This document shows positions 10,636 through 20,118 of a stretch of DNA of 64,000 nucleotides, in pieces. The position numbers were made by a program, and so were the translations under genes. The stretch is taken from NCBI GenBank assembly GCA_964557005.1, contig CAZKYI010000001.1, positions 448,372 to 512,371 on the forward strand, read 5' to 3'. Under the pieces are notes generated by a model, which searched no databases, was not told where the DNA came from, and worked only from the letters and a program-made list of their open reading frames with translations. The DNA is from JBECKS01 sp964557005 (GTDB lineage Bacteria; Pseudomonadota; Gammaproteobacteria; Pseudomonadales; JBECKS01). The number at the start of each line of letters is the position of its first letter. The stretch's first letter is position 1.

Positions 10636-12261
10636 TTACATGCGAAATACAGCAAATTCATCGCGATGTTCATTTTTTATATCATTTGAATTCTTTGAGC
10701 ATACTGCCAGCGTTAAAGCGAGTACCTTGCGTGTATCTTTCGGGTCGATAATGCCATCGTCCCAAAGTCTTGCGCTGGCGTAGTAGGGGTGACTTTGGGT
10801 TTCAAACTGGTCGGTGATATTTTTTTTGAATTGGAGTTCTTCCTGTTCAGACCAGATTTCATGGTTAAGTGTCATGCCTTCTTTTTTGACTTGCGCAAGT
10901 ACATTAGCTGCCTGTTGCCCGCCCATGATTGAAACTCTTGAATTGGGCCAGCTAAACAAAAAACGTGGATCATAACCACGACCACACATGCCGTAATTTC
11001 CTGCACCAAAGCTTCCCCCGACTAACACGGTAATACGTGGAACCTTTGCGCAGGCAACCGCATTCACCAGTTTGGCGCCATGTTTTGCAATGCCTTCATT
11101 TTCATATTTTTTACCCACCATGAAACCGCTGATGTTTTGTAAAAAAACCAGAGGGATATTTCGCTTGTTACATAGTTGAATAAAATGCGCACCTTTGAGT
11201 GCAGATTCAGAAAACAAGATGCCATCGTTAGCGAGTATGCCGACAGGATAGCCGTGAATTTGCGTAAAACCACACACCAGTGTTGCACCATAAGCTGCCT
11301 TGAATTCATGGAATTCAGAACCATCGACAATGCGTGCAATCACTTCTTTTGCAGGAAAACTCTGGGTGAGTTGTTCAGGAATGATGCCGTAGAGTTCTTC
11401 AATGTCGTATAGCGGTTCTTGAAAAGGCTTCGCAACAGCAGAAGGAAACAAGGTTTCGTTGTAACTGTTTTTGACACAGGCGCGTGCAAGCATGAGCGCT
11501 TCGACATCATCTTGTGCCTTATAATCACATACACCAGATACCTCGCTGTGTACTCTGGCTCCGCCTAATTCCTCTGCACTGACTTGTTCGCCAGTCGCCG
11601 CTTTTACCAGTGGTGGGCCACCCAGAAAAATGGTGCCTGTACCTTCAACAATAATCGATTCATCTGCCATGGCAGGAATGTAGGCACCGCCTGCGGTACA
11701 AGAGCCCATCACCACAGCAATCTGTGTAATGCCCTGTGCCGACATGCGCGCTTCATTAAAAAAAATTCGGCCAAAGTGATGTTGGTCGGCAAAAATTTCA
11801 TCCTGCGAAGGGAGATGCCCGCCACCGGAATCGACCAGATAAATACAAGGCAGTTTGTTTTCCTCTGCAATGGTCTGTGCGCGTAAATGCTTTTTAACAG
11901 TGAGTGGGAAATAGGTTCCACCTTTGACACAGGCATCGTTGGCGACAATCATGCACAGCTGTTGATTCACTTTTCCAATGCCGCAGACAATACCCGCCGC
12001 TGGCACTTCATTGTTATACAGTTGGTAGGCAGCCATTGGGCTGAGTTCCAGAAAAGGTGAGCCTTCGTCGAGCAGATGGCGAATGCGCTCGCGCACCAGC
12101 AACTTATGGCGTTTTTTGTGTTTGGCTTTGGCAGATTCGCTCCCGCCTTGCTGAATTTTTTGAACTTTGCTTTTAAGGTCTTCCACCAGGGCAAGCGTGT
12201 GTTTGAAACGTGCCTGAAAAGTTTCGCTGTTTTTTGAGATTTGGGACTGAATCACACTCAT
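10636..12261 (-). CDS. liuB: methylcrotonyl-CoA carboxylase, carboxyltransferase beta subunit
   Basis: 541 residues, typical of the LiuB/MccB carboxyltransferase. It holds the two crotonase-like halves: LVDSGGGHLPSQDEIF and CTAGGAYIPAMADESI in the first, and GGSFGAGNYGMCGRGYDPRF with FSWPNSRVSIMGG in the second. It transfers carboxylate from biotin on LiuD to 3-methylcrotonyl-CoA. The N terminus (about 30-60) is rich in basic residues. It lies 18 bases downstream of liuA and 11 bases upstream of liuD, so one operon is clear. Confidence 0.93.
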   Translation of the reverse strand: MSVIQSQISKNSETFQARFKHTLALVEDLKSKVQKIQQGGSESAKAKHKKRHKLLVRERIRHLLDEGSPFLELSPMAAYQLYNNEVPAAGIVCGIGKVNQQLCMIVANDACVKGGTYFPLTVKKHLRAQTIAEENKLPCIYLVDSGGGHLPSQDEIFADQHHFGRIFFNEARMSAQGITQIAVVMGSCTAGGAYIPAMADESIIVEGTGTIFLGGPPLVKAATGEQVSAEELGGARVHSEVSGVCDYKAQDDVEALMLARACVKNSYNETLFPSAVAKPFQEPLYDIEELYGIIPEQLTQSFPAKEVIARIVDGSEFHEFKAAYGATLVCGFTQIHGYPVGILANDGILFSESALKGAHFIQLCNKRNIPLVFLQNISGFMVGKKYENEGIAKHGAKLVNAVACAKVPRITVLVGGSFGAGNYGMCGRGYDPRFLFSWPNSRVSIMGGQQAANVLAQVKKEGMTLNHEIWSEQEELQFKKNITDQFETQSHPYYASARLWDDGIIDPKDTRKVLALTLAVCSKNSNDIKNEHRDEFAVFRM

Positions 12262-12279
12262 GGCTTGCTCACATTGGTT

Positions 12280-13458
12280 TCAGCAGGTTTCATTAAATAA
12301 TTCGCGTCCAATTAACATACGGCGGATTTCAGAAGTACCTGCACCAATTTCATAAAGTTTGGCATCGCGTAGAAAACGGCCGGTAGGGAAATCATTGATA
12401 TAACCATTACCCCCAAGGGTCTGAATCGCTTCCAGTGCAAGTTTGGTTGCATTTTCAGCGAGGTACAAAATCACACCGGCAGAATCCTTGCGCGTGGTTT
12501 CTCCCCGATCACAGGCAGAGGCAACCGCATATAAATACGCACGTGATGCGTTGGCTATCGTGTACATATCGGCCAGTTTGCCTTGCATAAGCTGGAACTC
12601 GCCAATGCTTTGGCCGAATTGTTTGCGCTCATGTAAGTAGGGCAGCACGGTATCGAGGCAGGCTTGCATGACACCCATTGGACCGCCCGAGAGCACCACA
12701 CGCTCATAATCGAGTCCGCTCATTAACACTTTCACACCTTCGCCTTCCTGACCCAGAATGTTTTCGGCAGGTACAGGGCAATCCTGAAATACCAGCTCGC
12801 AGGTATTGGAGCCGCGCATGCCGAGCTTGTCGAGTTTGGGTGAACGCGAGAAGCCTTCAAAATCCCGTTCAACGATAAACGCTGTTATGCCTTTTGAACC
12901 CGCTTGCGGGTCGGTTTTGGCGTAGATGACATAGGTATGCGCGTCAGGCCCATTGGTAATCCACATTTTGGTGCCATTGAGCAAATAATAATCTCCTTGT
13001 TTTCTGGCATGGAGTTTCATGCTCACCACGTCAGACCCCGCATTGGCTTCACTCATGGCCAGTGCGCCGATGTGTTCCCCGCTTACCAGTTTGGGCAGAT
13101 AGCGTGACTTTTGCATTTCATTGCCATTGAGGCTGATTTGATTGACACACAGATTTGAATGCGCGCCGTAGCTCAAGCCGATGGAAGCTGATGCACGGCT
13201 GATTTCTTCCATCACGATAGTGTGTGCCAGATAGCCCATATTCACGCCGCCATAGCATTCATCGACAGTGATGCCGAGTACACCCAGTTCACCCATTTTC
13301 TGCCACAGAGGTAAAGGAAAAGCGTTGTCCCTGTCGATTTTATCGGCAAGCGGGGCAATCTCATGCTGTGCAAACTGAAAAGCAGTTTCACGCAGCATTT
13401 TTATTTCATCACTCAAGGGAAATTGCAGTCTGGTGTAGGAGGGAATGGTATGAGACAT
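12280..13458 (-). CDS. liuA: isovaleryl-CoA dehydrogenase
   Basis: 392 residues of the acyl-CoA dehydrogenase family. The first dedicated step of leucine catabolism is oxidation of isovaleryl-CoA to 3-methylcrotonyl-CoA using FAD. SGLDYERVVLSGGPMGVMQ places the catalytic glutamate near residue 252, the position peculiar to isovaleryl-CoA dehydrogenases, while the position used by other family members reads Gly in GAGTSEIRRMLIGR. LAMSEANAGSDV and MWITNG are the usual FAD/substrate motifs. It is the first gene of the operon and is preceded by a promoter with an embedded palindrome. Confidence 0.95.
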   Translation of the reverse strand: MSHTIPSYTRLQFPLSDEIKMLRETAFQFAQHEIAPLADKIDRDNAFPLPLWQKMGELGVLGITVDECYGGVNMGYLAHTIVMEEISRASASIGLSYGAHSNLCVNQISLNGNEMQKSRYLPKLVSGEHIGALAMSEANAGSDVVSMKLHARKQGDYYLLNGTKMWITNGPDAHTYVIYAKTDPQAGSKGITAFIVERDFEGFSRSPKLDKLGMRGSNTCELVFQDCPVPAENILGQEGEGVKVLMSGLDYERVVLSGGPMGVMQACLDTVLPYLHERKQFGQSIGEFQLMQGKLADMYTIANASRAYLYAVASACDRGETTRKDSAGVILYLAENATKLALEAIQTLGGNGYINDFPTGRFLRDAKLYEIGAGTSEIRRMLIGRELFNETC

Positions 13459-13521
13459 AAAGATTCTCTTGGATTTTATTTTTGTTTTTCAATAGCTTGC
13501 AGCAGCTTTGAGCGCTGCGTC

Positions 13522-13550
13522 ACTTTAGTTTACGTAAACCTAAAGGTCAA
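13522..13550 (-). promoter_or_regulatory. liuA promoter with a palindromic operator in its spacer
   Basis: On the minus strand TTGACC (13545-13550) and TAAAGT (13522-13527) are separated by 17 bases and read toward liuA. The 12-bp perfect palindrome GTTTACGTAAAC (13528-13539) occupies this spacer. LiuR, a MerR-family regulator of branched-chain amino-acid catabolism, binds ACGT-centred palindromes in such positions as far as I recall; no liuR gene is in the window. Confidence 0.55.
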
Positions 13551-13699
13551 TTTGTGACGGGTAATTTATTGCCGAAGCCCGTCTCGCTTAGCGTAGAGAT
13601 TTGGTTATAATGATTGCCGTTGCAAGCCTTGCATAAACAAGAATAAAAACATTAAACATAAATAATAAGAACACAGAGCAGATACAGGAGCTGTATTTC

Positions 13700-15100
13700 A
13701 TGGGGATTTTAAGCCGATTCAATAGCCATTTGCGTGTGATATGCAGTGTATTCATGGTGTCTCTGGTAACACCTGTGTGGGCAGATGAACCGACCACCAG
13801 TGAAGGTTACTATTTACAAGGCAAGGTCGCTTTTGAAGCGAAAATGTATGAATACTCCCAGTCTTTTTTTGAACAATCGCTGGAACTGGATCGTTCCAAT
13901 TATCCAGCCATGCTCTATCTGGCCAAGGTGTTTTTCTATACAGGCAAAAATGCGCAAGCGAGAAAACAGGCGGAGGCACTGGTTTCCTCATTTTATCCTG
14001 CCAGAGATTTGAAAATCGAAACCTTTCAGTTGTTACGCGATATTGAAAACAAGGAAGACAATCCCTGGCTCGCACTTTCCTATGCGCATGCTGCATCAAG
14101 CTTGAGCACCAATGTGAATATCAGCCATATCGTTGATGATCAAATGAACACGCTGAATTTTGATTTTCTGGATTATCCCGATTTTGGCGCAGATGCAGAC
14201 GGTGTAATGACAAGCCCGACTTTGAGTTTTGCTGATGGTGTTTTCAGGGAGCTGGACAGCAAGATTGCCTATCGTCAGGTGTCCTATTCTGTGCGTAGTT
14301 TGAATAACACAAAATTTGTTGTGCTGGCCGGTTTTGATGAAAGGAAACGGTTTACAAAACTGTTGCTCATCAGAATCAAGCCAGGTTTAAAACCCAAGCT
14401 GGAAGAAGTTGCGATTCAAGGACGTAGGCGTGGCGGTATTCAGGGTGCAGATGATTTGTATTTGAAAATCATGGATTGGAATTTTGATGGTTATCCTGAC
14501 CTGGTTGTCAGAGTCAGCCCCAAGCGTACCGCCAACAAGCAGGCATTTTTGTTATTTAATCCAAGAAATGAGCAGTTCGAGTTGAATGAAGCATTGTCGA
14601 GATTGGATAACCCGATTCTTGATTTAAAAACCAAAGCGGTGATTGAAGAAGAATGCACCAAAGGCAAAGATGCAATGTGCATGCGCAAGCGCTATAAATT
14701 ATTTGCAGGGGAATATGCGCTGGCACAATTTGAAAAGAATCGTTGTCAGGAAACCTGTATTTACACCAAGGCCGAGATTGAAGTGTCTTCGTTAAAAAGC
14801 AAGCAACATATGTATCTGGTGAATACCATTGAAACGCAATATGAACAGTTGAAGAGCAAATTCAGTTCATCGGCTGCTGCGCATACCATTATTACCCGCA
14901 GAGAACTAAAAGCTTTTTACACGCCAAACTATGATGTGGATAGAAGTGAACGTCCGATTATGACGCTTGATCTGGATGGTTCCTGGGAATTTCCTGCCAG
15001 CTATGTGAAGGATTGGGTAAATAACTATTTCAGCCGTCAGCCTCTGGATGGTGGTTTGACCGAAACTGTTTCACAAACCCAGCGCAGCGTTATTTATTAG
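13700..15100 (+). CDS. exported TPR-containing protein with XAC2610-like domain
   Basis: 466 residues. The start has a signal peptide with likely cleavage at VWA-DEP. About residues 32-110 form two to three TPR-like helical repeats (GYYLQGKVAFEAKMYEYSQS, then SNYPAMLYLAKVFFYTGKNAQA). Downstream the stretch LYLKIMDWNFDGYPDLVVRV resembles FG-GAP/XAC2610-related proteins, where an Asp-rich loop binds calcium. Four cysteines near 318-355 may form disulfides, fitting a periplasmic location. A CAGGAG ribosome site precedes the ATG and a TATAAT lies at 13606-13611. It is convergent with lspA (11-base overlap) and divergent from liuA. The specific function is not recognised. Confidence 0.7.
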   Translation: MGILSRFNSHLRVICSVFMVSLVTPVWADEPTTSEGYYLQGKVAFEAKMYEYSQSFFEQSLELDRSNYPAMLYLAKVFFYTGKNAQARKQAEALVSSFYPARDLKIETFQLLRDIENKEDNPWLALSYAHAASSLSTNVNISHIVDDQMNTLNFDFLDYPDFGADADGVMTSPTLSFADGVFRELDSKIAYRQVSYSVRSLNNTKFVVLAGFDERKRFTKLLLIRIKPGLKPKLEEVAIQGRRRGGIQGADDLYLKIMDWNFDGYPDLVVRVSPKRTANKQAFLLFNPRNEQFELNEALSRLDNPILDLKTKAVIEEECTKGKDAMCMRKRYKLFAGEYALAQFEKNRCQETCIYTKAEIEVSSLKSKQHMYLVNTIETQYEQLKSKFSSSAAAHTIITRRELKAFYTPNYDVDRSERPIMTLDLDGSWEFPASYVKDWVNNYFSRQPLDGGLTETVSQTQRSVIY

Positions 15101-15584
15101 TCGAAGTATCTTTTCGTCTGATTTCCCAAAACGATAATGCAATCATTGGCCATACGCCGACGTGAATCAACACGTCGGCTGTGTTGAAAATATAATGCCA
15201 ATACGGAATGCCCTGTACGTTGAAGTAATCAATGACACTGCCATAAATCAAACGGTCAGCGATATTGCTGCTTCCTGCACCGACAATAATTCCAAAACAA
15301 ATGAATTCATAATTGCGAATATGTTTGCTGCGAAATAAATACACACACAGTGCAGCAAGAATCGCGATACTCACAGCGGCAAATATCCAGCCATGTCCCT
15401 GAAAGCTTCCGAAAATTCCACCATGATTTCTGACATGCGTGAGATAAAGAAAGGAAGTGAGCTCCATGCTTTCACCAATTTCAAGTGCATTGTGAACAAG
15501 GTAGCCACTGATTTGTGAGAGTACAAAACAGGCCAAAGCGACAATAAAAAAAAGCACTTTGTAATGCCGGGGTGCGAGTTTCAT
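15090..15584 (-). CDS. lspA: lipoprotein signal peptidase (signal peptidase II) LspA
   Basis: 164 residues with four hydrophobic helices. It cleaves the signal peptide of prolipoproteins in the inner membrane. The aspartyl-protease motifs are present: GAGSSNIADRLIYGSVIDYF holds the first catalytic Asp and FNTADVLIHVG the second; HVRNHGGIFG fits the conserved N-x-G-x-x-F-G region. The first helix reads LSQISGYLV, where most LspA proteins have a D-Q-x-x-K pattern. It is not next to ileS, its frequent partner, but begins directly after the stop of the DUF349 gene, so it could be a second, divergent LspA. Confidence 0.85.
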   Translation of the reverse strand: MKLAPRHYKVLFFIVALACFVLSQISGYLVHNALEIGESMELTSFLYLTHVRNHGGIFGSFQGHGWIFAAVSIAILAALCVYLFRSKHIRNYEFICFGIIVGAGSSNIADRLIYGSVIDYFNVQGIPYWHYIFNTADVLIHVGVWPMIALSFWEIRRKDTSTNK

Positions 15585-18359
15585 TTATAGTTTTTCCTGT
15601 AAATTGACAAGACGTGCAGCGAGTTCGCCATCGAGTATGCTGAACAAGCCACCTTCGATAAAACACTGTTCAATGCGTTGTTGCACACTGTGCTCCTGTT
15701 TCGCGGTATTAAATTTTTTATTCAGTCTTTGCACCTGAATTTCCATGCGTATGCCTTGATCCTGAGCAGGAGAGGCGACATCCAGTTCAATTTCCAGTTC
15801 CACACACAGCCGTCTAATCGCGTCGTTACGTTCCTGTATGAAAACCTGTGCATTTGAAGCTTGTGCAATTTTCTGTTGTGCCTGAATGATTTGCTTGCTT
15901 AAAGCATCACCTGGATTATTTTCCTGTATTTTTCTTTCAATCTGGTTTTGAAATGTTTCAAAGTTGTTATTTGCCAATAATGCTTTTTCTGTTTCAGCCA
16001 GCGATTTGGAGAGTTCAAGCAGTTTGAGAAAGCGTTGGCTTTCTGTTTTTTGCCTGAAATTTTTCAGCTGTGTTTGAGCATGTTTTCTAGCTTTATCGAA
16101 TTGCTTTTGAATATCCGTGCGTTTGCGCGGAATATTTTTCAGTTCATTAAATTCTGCACACAAACGATTATATTCCTGTTCAAATGCCTGCGCAGATTCC
16201 TTGTTGATGGTTTCCAGAGCTGTGCAAATAGCGAGTGCCTGTTCGATGTCAGCTTTTTCCTTGCCTTTGAGTTGATCTTGCAGATGGTCGCGCTGATTAA
16301 ATACGCTGTCACAGTGTGATTTGAAGCTTTTCCAAAGCGCATCATCTTCTTCACAGAAACCAATGTGCTTCCATTCCTGTTGCAGATTTTTGATTTGCTC
16401 AATAGCACTACGGTTATCTTCGAGTTCGGTAATTTTTTTTGCCTGTTCTATGAGTTTATTTTTGGCACCGAGATTGATTGCACGTTGCGGTTTGAGTTTT
16501 CGTTCAAATTTTTCAACCAGCTCATTGAAATCATCATTCAATTTTTGAGCAGATGTGGGCAGAAGAAAGGCTTGCTCCCACTGATGTTTCAATCTTCTGA
16601 GTGCTTTTTCACAGCTATTCCAGTCAATCTCTTTTTTGTGTTCGGATGTTCGCTCGGCGCTGCCAAAGCTGGCTTCAAAAACCTGAGTGAGCTGTTCGAG
16701 CGTCGATTGTCTGATTTCAAGATTATGCTGTTTCTCTGCTTCTTTTTTATCAATCAGCTGTTTAACAGGCAGATAGGCTTGATCGCCTGCATCCTGAAAA
16801 CGCTTCCAGAGTTTTTTCCCTTCATCATCTTTGGCAAAACCCAACTGTTTCCAGTCATCTTGAAGCTGTTTGATTTTTTCTTTTAACAGTTTGATTTTGG
16901 TTCTGGGCGCTTCGCGGCCAAGTGCTTCCATCGCCTCGCATAATTCCTGTCGTTTTGGCAGCGTGGCAAAGGTGTACCAGTCGTCGAGTTTCTTTTTGTC
17001 TTCCTTGTAATTCTCCAGACGTTTTTGCAGGACTGCTTTTTGCTCGTCAGGGCAAAAGGGAAGCAATTCTTCGGCTTCCTTGATTAACCTGCCAACGGTG
17101 GCCAGTGCCTTGTTTTCCACTTCACTTTTGATATAGCCGGTTTTCTTGTCGAATTTGGCTTTGAATTCTTCCTGCATGTCCAAGCAAAGTTTTTCAAAAT
17201 GTTTAAGCTTTTGTATTTGCTCATCGAGTTGTTTATGAAGCGCGGATTTAAAATTCTTTAAACGAGGGAATTGTTCACGTTCATTCTGAACGCTGTTTAA
17301 TTGCGTGCGTATATTATCGAGTGTGGCGGAATCTGCTTTTTGGCGTTTATGGTTGCTGTTAAACAGTTCTTCAATTTGATTTATTTGCACGTCGAAGGCA
17401 GCAAGCCTGTCTGTATTGTGCAAATTGAGTTCTATATCAAAAACCGCTTTCAGGCTCTGGAAGCGTTCATAATCAAATGAAAATTCAGCAGGTGCCTGTA
17501 ATTTATTTTCAACCGAGGCAATCAGCGCTTTAAGTGCTTCTACCTCAAGTGGTGAATTTTCAAGAAAAGCTTCAAGATGTTGTATGGATTTATCAAGGAA
17601 ATTCTGGTTTTGGATTTTTAACGCAGCATGCTGTTCCTGTTGTTGATGTTGCTCAACTTTGGTTTTGGCGATTGCGTTATAGCGCTCAATATTTTGTACT
17701 GCTTGTGATTCTGAAAGCCATTGCTGGAATTTTTGATGGTAATTTTCTTCTCCAGCATCCGTCAGTGTGTTTAATTGCTGCCAGGCTTCATGCAAATGCT
17801 GCAACTTGCTTTCATACAGTGGTGCATAACTGGAATTGGCGAGATGCTCAAAAGCCACCACAAGTTGTTCGGCTTGTGCAATCAGTTGTTCATTGTGTTT
17901 TTGTTTGTTATGTAATTGTTCTATTTTTTCCTTAATCAGCTGAGTGGTTTTTTTATCTTTATTCAGGCTTTGTTTTTCTATGTGTTTAAGCTCGTCAATG
18001 CTGGTGTATTGTTCCAGTAATTGCTGTTTGCAGGCTTCATTTTTATTGAGAAACAGCAATTCCAGTTTTTGCTGCTCTGAAAGCAAGGCTAGCAATGTAT
18101 TCAGCAGAGATGTTTCGTTACAAAGTCTTGCCATGATAAACAGCAGGTCTGATTGTTTTTGCTCGTCCAATAACTTAATCAGTTCCAGCGTTTGTGTTTT
18201 TTGCTTTTCTTCCTGACTATTTAAAATGTCTGTAATTTTTTCACTCAGCTTCAGTTGAGCTTCATGATTTGCCTGAACATACATTTCGAGCAGGGTTTTG
18301 AGATCATTTATTTTTTCAGCGTTTGGCTCGATGAGGGATTGCGTGATTTTCTTGAACAT
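15585..18359 (-). CDS. large coiled-coil protein with DUF349 repeats
   Basis: 924 residues, almost entirely helical and charged (rich in K, E, Q). Repeating units of about 70 residues carry the DUF349 signature of a Trp-x-x-hydrophobic-Gly start followed by a second aromatic helix: DDWKQLGFAKDDEGKKLWKR, EWKHIGFCEEDDALWKSFKS and related copies. No enzymatic domain or membrane helix is visible, so a cytoplasmic scaffold is likely. DUF349 proteins are widespread in gammaproteobacteria and their role is unsettled. The stop abuts the lspA ATG, so the two are co-transcribed. Confidence 0.85.
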   Translation of the reverse strand: MFKKITQSLIEPNAEKINDLKTLLEMYVQANHEAQLKLSEKITDILNSQEEKQKTQTLELIKLLDEQKQSDLLFIMARLCNETSLLNTLLALLSEQQKLELLFLNKNEACKQQLLEQYTSIDELKHIEKQSLNKDKKTTQLIKEKIEQLHNKQKHNEQLIAQAEQLVVAFEHLANSSYAPLYESKLQHLHEAWQQLNTLTDAGEENYHQKFQQWLSESQAVQNIERYNAIAKTKVEQHQQQEQHAALKIQNQNFLDKSIQHLEAFLENSPLEVEALKALIASVENKLQAPAEFSFDYERFQSLKAVFDIELNLHNTDRLAAFDVQINQIEELFNSNHKRQKADSATLDNIRTQLNSVQNEREQFPRLKNFKSALHKQLDEQIQKLKHFEKLCLDMQEEFKAKFDKKTGYIKSEVENKALATVGRLIKEAEELLPFCPDEQKAVLQKRLENYKEDKKKLDDWYTFATLPKRQELCEAMEALGREAPRTKIKLLKEKIKQLQDDWKQLGFAKDDEGKKLWKRFQDAGDQAYLPVKQLIDKKEAEKQHNLEIRQSTLEQLTQVFEASFGSAERTSEHKKEIDWNSCEKALRRLKHQWEQAFLLPTSAQKLNDDFNELVEKFERKLKPQRAINLGAKNKLIEQAKKITELEDNRSAIEQIKNLQQEWKHIGFCEEDDALWKSFKSHCDSVFNQRDHLQDQLKGKEKADIEQALAICTALETINKESAQAFEQEYNRLCAEFNELKNIPRKRTDIQKQFDKARKHAQTQLKNFRQKTESQRFLKLLELSKSLAETEKALLANNNFETFQNQIERKIQENNPGDALSKQIIQAQQKIAQASNAQVFIQERNDAIRRLCVELEIELDVASPAQDQGIRMEIQVQRLNKKFNTAKQEHSVQQRIEQCFIEGGLFSILDGELAARLVNLQEKL

Positions 18360-18439
18360 ATTGGAACAAATAATGGATTTCTGAATGGATTTTGGGAAAC
18401 CGATGATACAAGAATCTGATAGTGAAAAGTATGCCCGCT

Positions 18440-19117
18440 TTAAAACGGTGCTTCATTTTTTATGGTCATTAGTGTGCCATTTTCAGGATGTTCAAAGCTG
18501 ATTTCACATGCGTGTAATAGCAGGCGTTTTGAAGCTGCCAAAGCGTGTTCATGGGCATACATGTCGCAGCCCAGAATGGGGTGGCCAATTTGTCTGCAAT
18601 GAATGCGCAGTTGATGCGAGCGTCCCGTCACAGGAAACAAGGCAAGGCGTGTTGCCTGTGTGGGTTCATCAAAGCCAAGATTATGATAATGCGTGAGTGC
18701 TGCTTTGCCATTTTCAAAGTGAACGATTTGCAGGGGTCGGTTTTCCCAGTCGGCCTTGAGTGGTAAATCAATACTGCCGCAAGTTTCCTGAACTTTTCCC
18801 CACACCAGAGCCTCGTAACGCTTTTTAATTTTGCGCTCCTGAAATTGTCGGGCAATGTGGCTCATGGCGCTGCGTTTGATGGGGACAATTAACAGCCCTG
18901 AGGTATCCAGATCCAGGCGATGAACAATCACCGCTTCGGGAAATTTTTCTTGCAGGCGTGTAATCACGCAGTCTTTGTTTTCGGGTGCGCGTCCTGGCAC
19001 GGTGAGCAGAAATTCAGGCTTGTTTACAACCAGCAGGGCATCATCCTGATACAGAATTTCCACTTCCTTGTCACATTTCGGAACGATGTAATAAGGCTGC
19101 CCGTCTTGCTGGTTCAT
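18440..19117 (-). CDS. rluA: RluA-family pseudouridine synthase
   Basis: About 225 residues, the size of RluA, which isomerises uridine in 23S rRNA (U746) and in several tRNAs. The catalytic motif VHRLDLDTSGLLI holds the essential aspartate, flanked by VVNKPEFLLTVPG upstream and GRSHQLRIHCRQIGHPILG downstream. There is no S4 RNA-binding domain, unlike RluC/RluD, which supports the RluA subgroup. ATG at 19117 is chosen over a GTG two codons upstream. It follows cmoB by 11 bases, which clusters RNA-modification functions. Confidence 0.85.
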   Translation of the reverse strand: MNQQDGQPYYIVPKCDKEVEILYQDDALLVVNKPEFLLTVPGRAPENKDCVITRLQEKFPEAVIVHRLDLDTSGLLIVPIKRSAMSHIARQFQERKIKKRYEALVWGKVQETCGSIDLPLKADWENRPLQIVHFENGKAALTHYHNLGFDEPTQATRLALFPVTGRSHQLRIHCRQIGHPILGCDMYAHEHALAASKRLLLHACEISFEHPENGTLMTIKNEAPF

Positions 19118-19128
19118 GTGCACGGTTG

Positions 19129-20118
19129 CTATTGAAAGCGTGCGTCCTTATTGGCGCGAAGTGTGGCACGCAAGGGAGCAGGGTAGCCTTCAATGGTGAG
19201 TGAGCTATCTTGCGGGTCGAGAAAATCTTTCAGTGATTGTGCTTTTACCCAGGGCGTAACACGTTGTTCTTCGATGCTGGTCTGATTGATGTCGAGCACT
19301 TCAATATTGATAAAGCCCAAACGTTCCAGCCATTGTTTTAACAAGTCGATGCTCGGCAGAAAAAATACATTGCGCATTTGTGCGTAACGGTCTTTGGGAA
19401 ACAGAACATTGTGATTGGCTTGATTGATGATGAGTGTTTCCAGTACCAGTTGTCCTTCAGGTTTGAGGACATTACGAAGTTCAATTAAATGATCAAGAGG
19501 AGAGCGGCGATGATACAGCACACCCATTGAGAACACGGTGTCAAAGGCTGAAAGTTGTTCAGGCAAATCTTCACTGCGCAATGGCAGAAAGTGAACAGGT
19601 TCTTTTTGTAAATATTTTTTAATGCACAGAAACTGTTGCCAGAATAACAAGGAAGGATCAATGCCCAGTACAAACTTCGCCCCCGCTTCACGCATGCGCC
19701 AAAGGTGATAACCACTGCCACAACCGACATCCAGAACACGGTGCCCTTGCAAGGGTTGAATCGCATGTTGCAAGCGTTGCCACTTCCAGTCAGAGCGCCA
19801 TTCGGTATCGATATGCACACCAAAAATTTCGTAAGGGCCTTTTCGCCACGGGCACAAACCCATCAGTTGTTGTTCAAGTGTTTGACGGGTTTGGTGTGAA
19901 ATATCTGTAGTGCTGCCAATGCGAATGATGTCTGCCAGTGAATAGCTCAATTCATTTTGAATATCAGGCAGGGCGTTCACAACCGCTTGCCATTCGGCGA
20001 GATGGCCATGATTGAGCAAGCCAATATTTTTTTGCAGAGTGGATTCCAGATGCACCAACCATGAATCAAAAGTTTTTTCTTGAGCAAGTGCGGTGAGGCA
20101 ATCTTCAAAATAGTTCAT
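19129..20118 (-). CDS. cmoB: tRNA U34 carboxymethyltransferase CmoB
   Basis: 329 residues, the family's length. CmoB transfers the carboxymethyl group of carboxy-SAM to 5-hydroxyuridine at tRNA position 34, giving cmo5U and wider codon reading. The Rossmann methyltransferase core is clear (HRVLDVGCGSGYHLWRM, then VLGIDPSLLFWQQF), with the family segments MGVLYHRRSPLDHL and LETLIINQANHNVLFP. It overlaps cmoA by 4 bases (ATGA), as in many gammaproteobacteria. Confidence 0.96.
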   Translation of the reverse strand: MNYFEDCLTALAQEKTFDSWLVHLESTLQKNIGLLNHGHLAEWQAVVNALPDIQNELSYSLADIIRIGSTTDISHQTRQTLEQQLMGLCPWRKGPYEIFGVHIDTEWRSDWKWQRLQHAIQPLQGHRVLDVGCGSGYHLWRMREAGAKFVLGIDPSLLFWQQFLCIKKYLQKEPVHFLPLRSEDLPEQLSAFDTVFSMGVLYHRRSPLDHLIELRNVLKPEGQLVLETLIINQANHNVLFPKDRYAQMRNVFFLPSIDLLKQWLERLGFINIEVLDINQTSIEEQRVTPWVKAQSLKDFLDPQDSSLTIEGYPAPLRATLRANKDARFQ

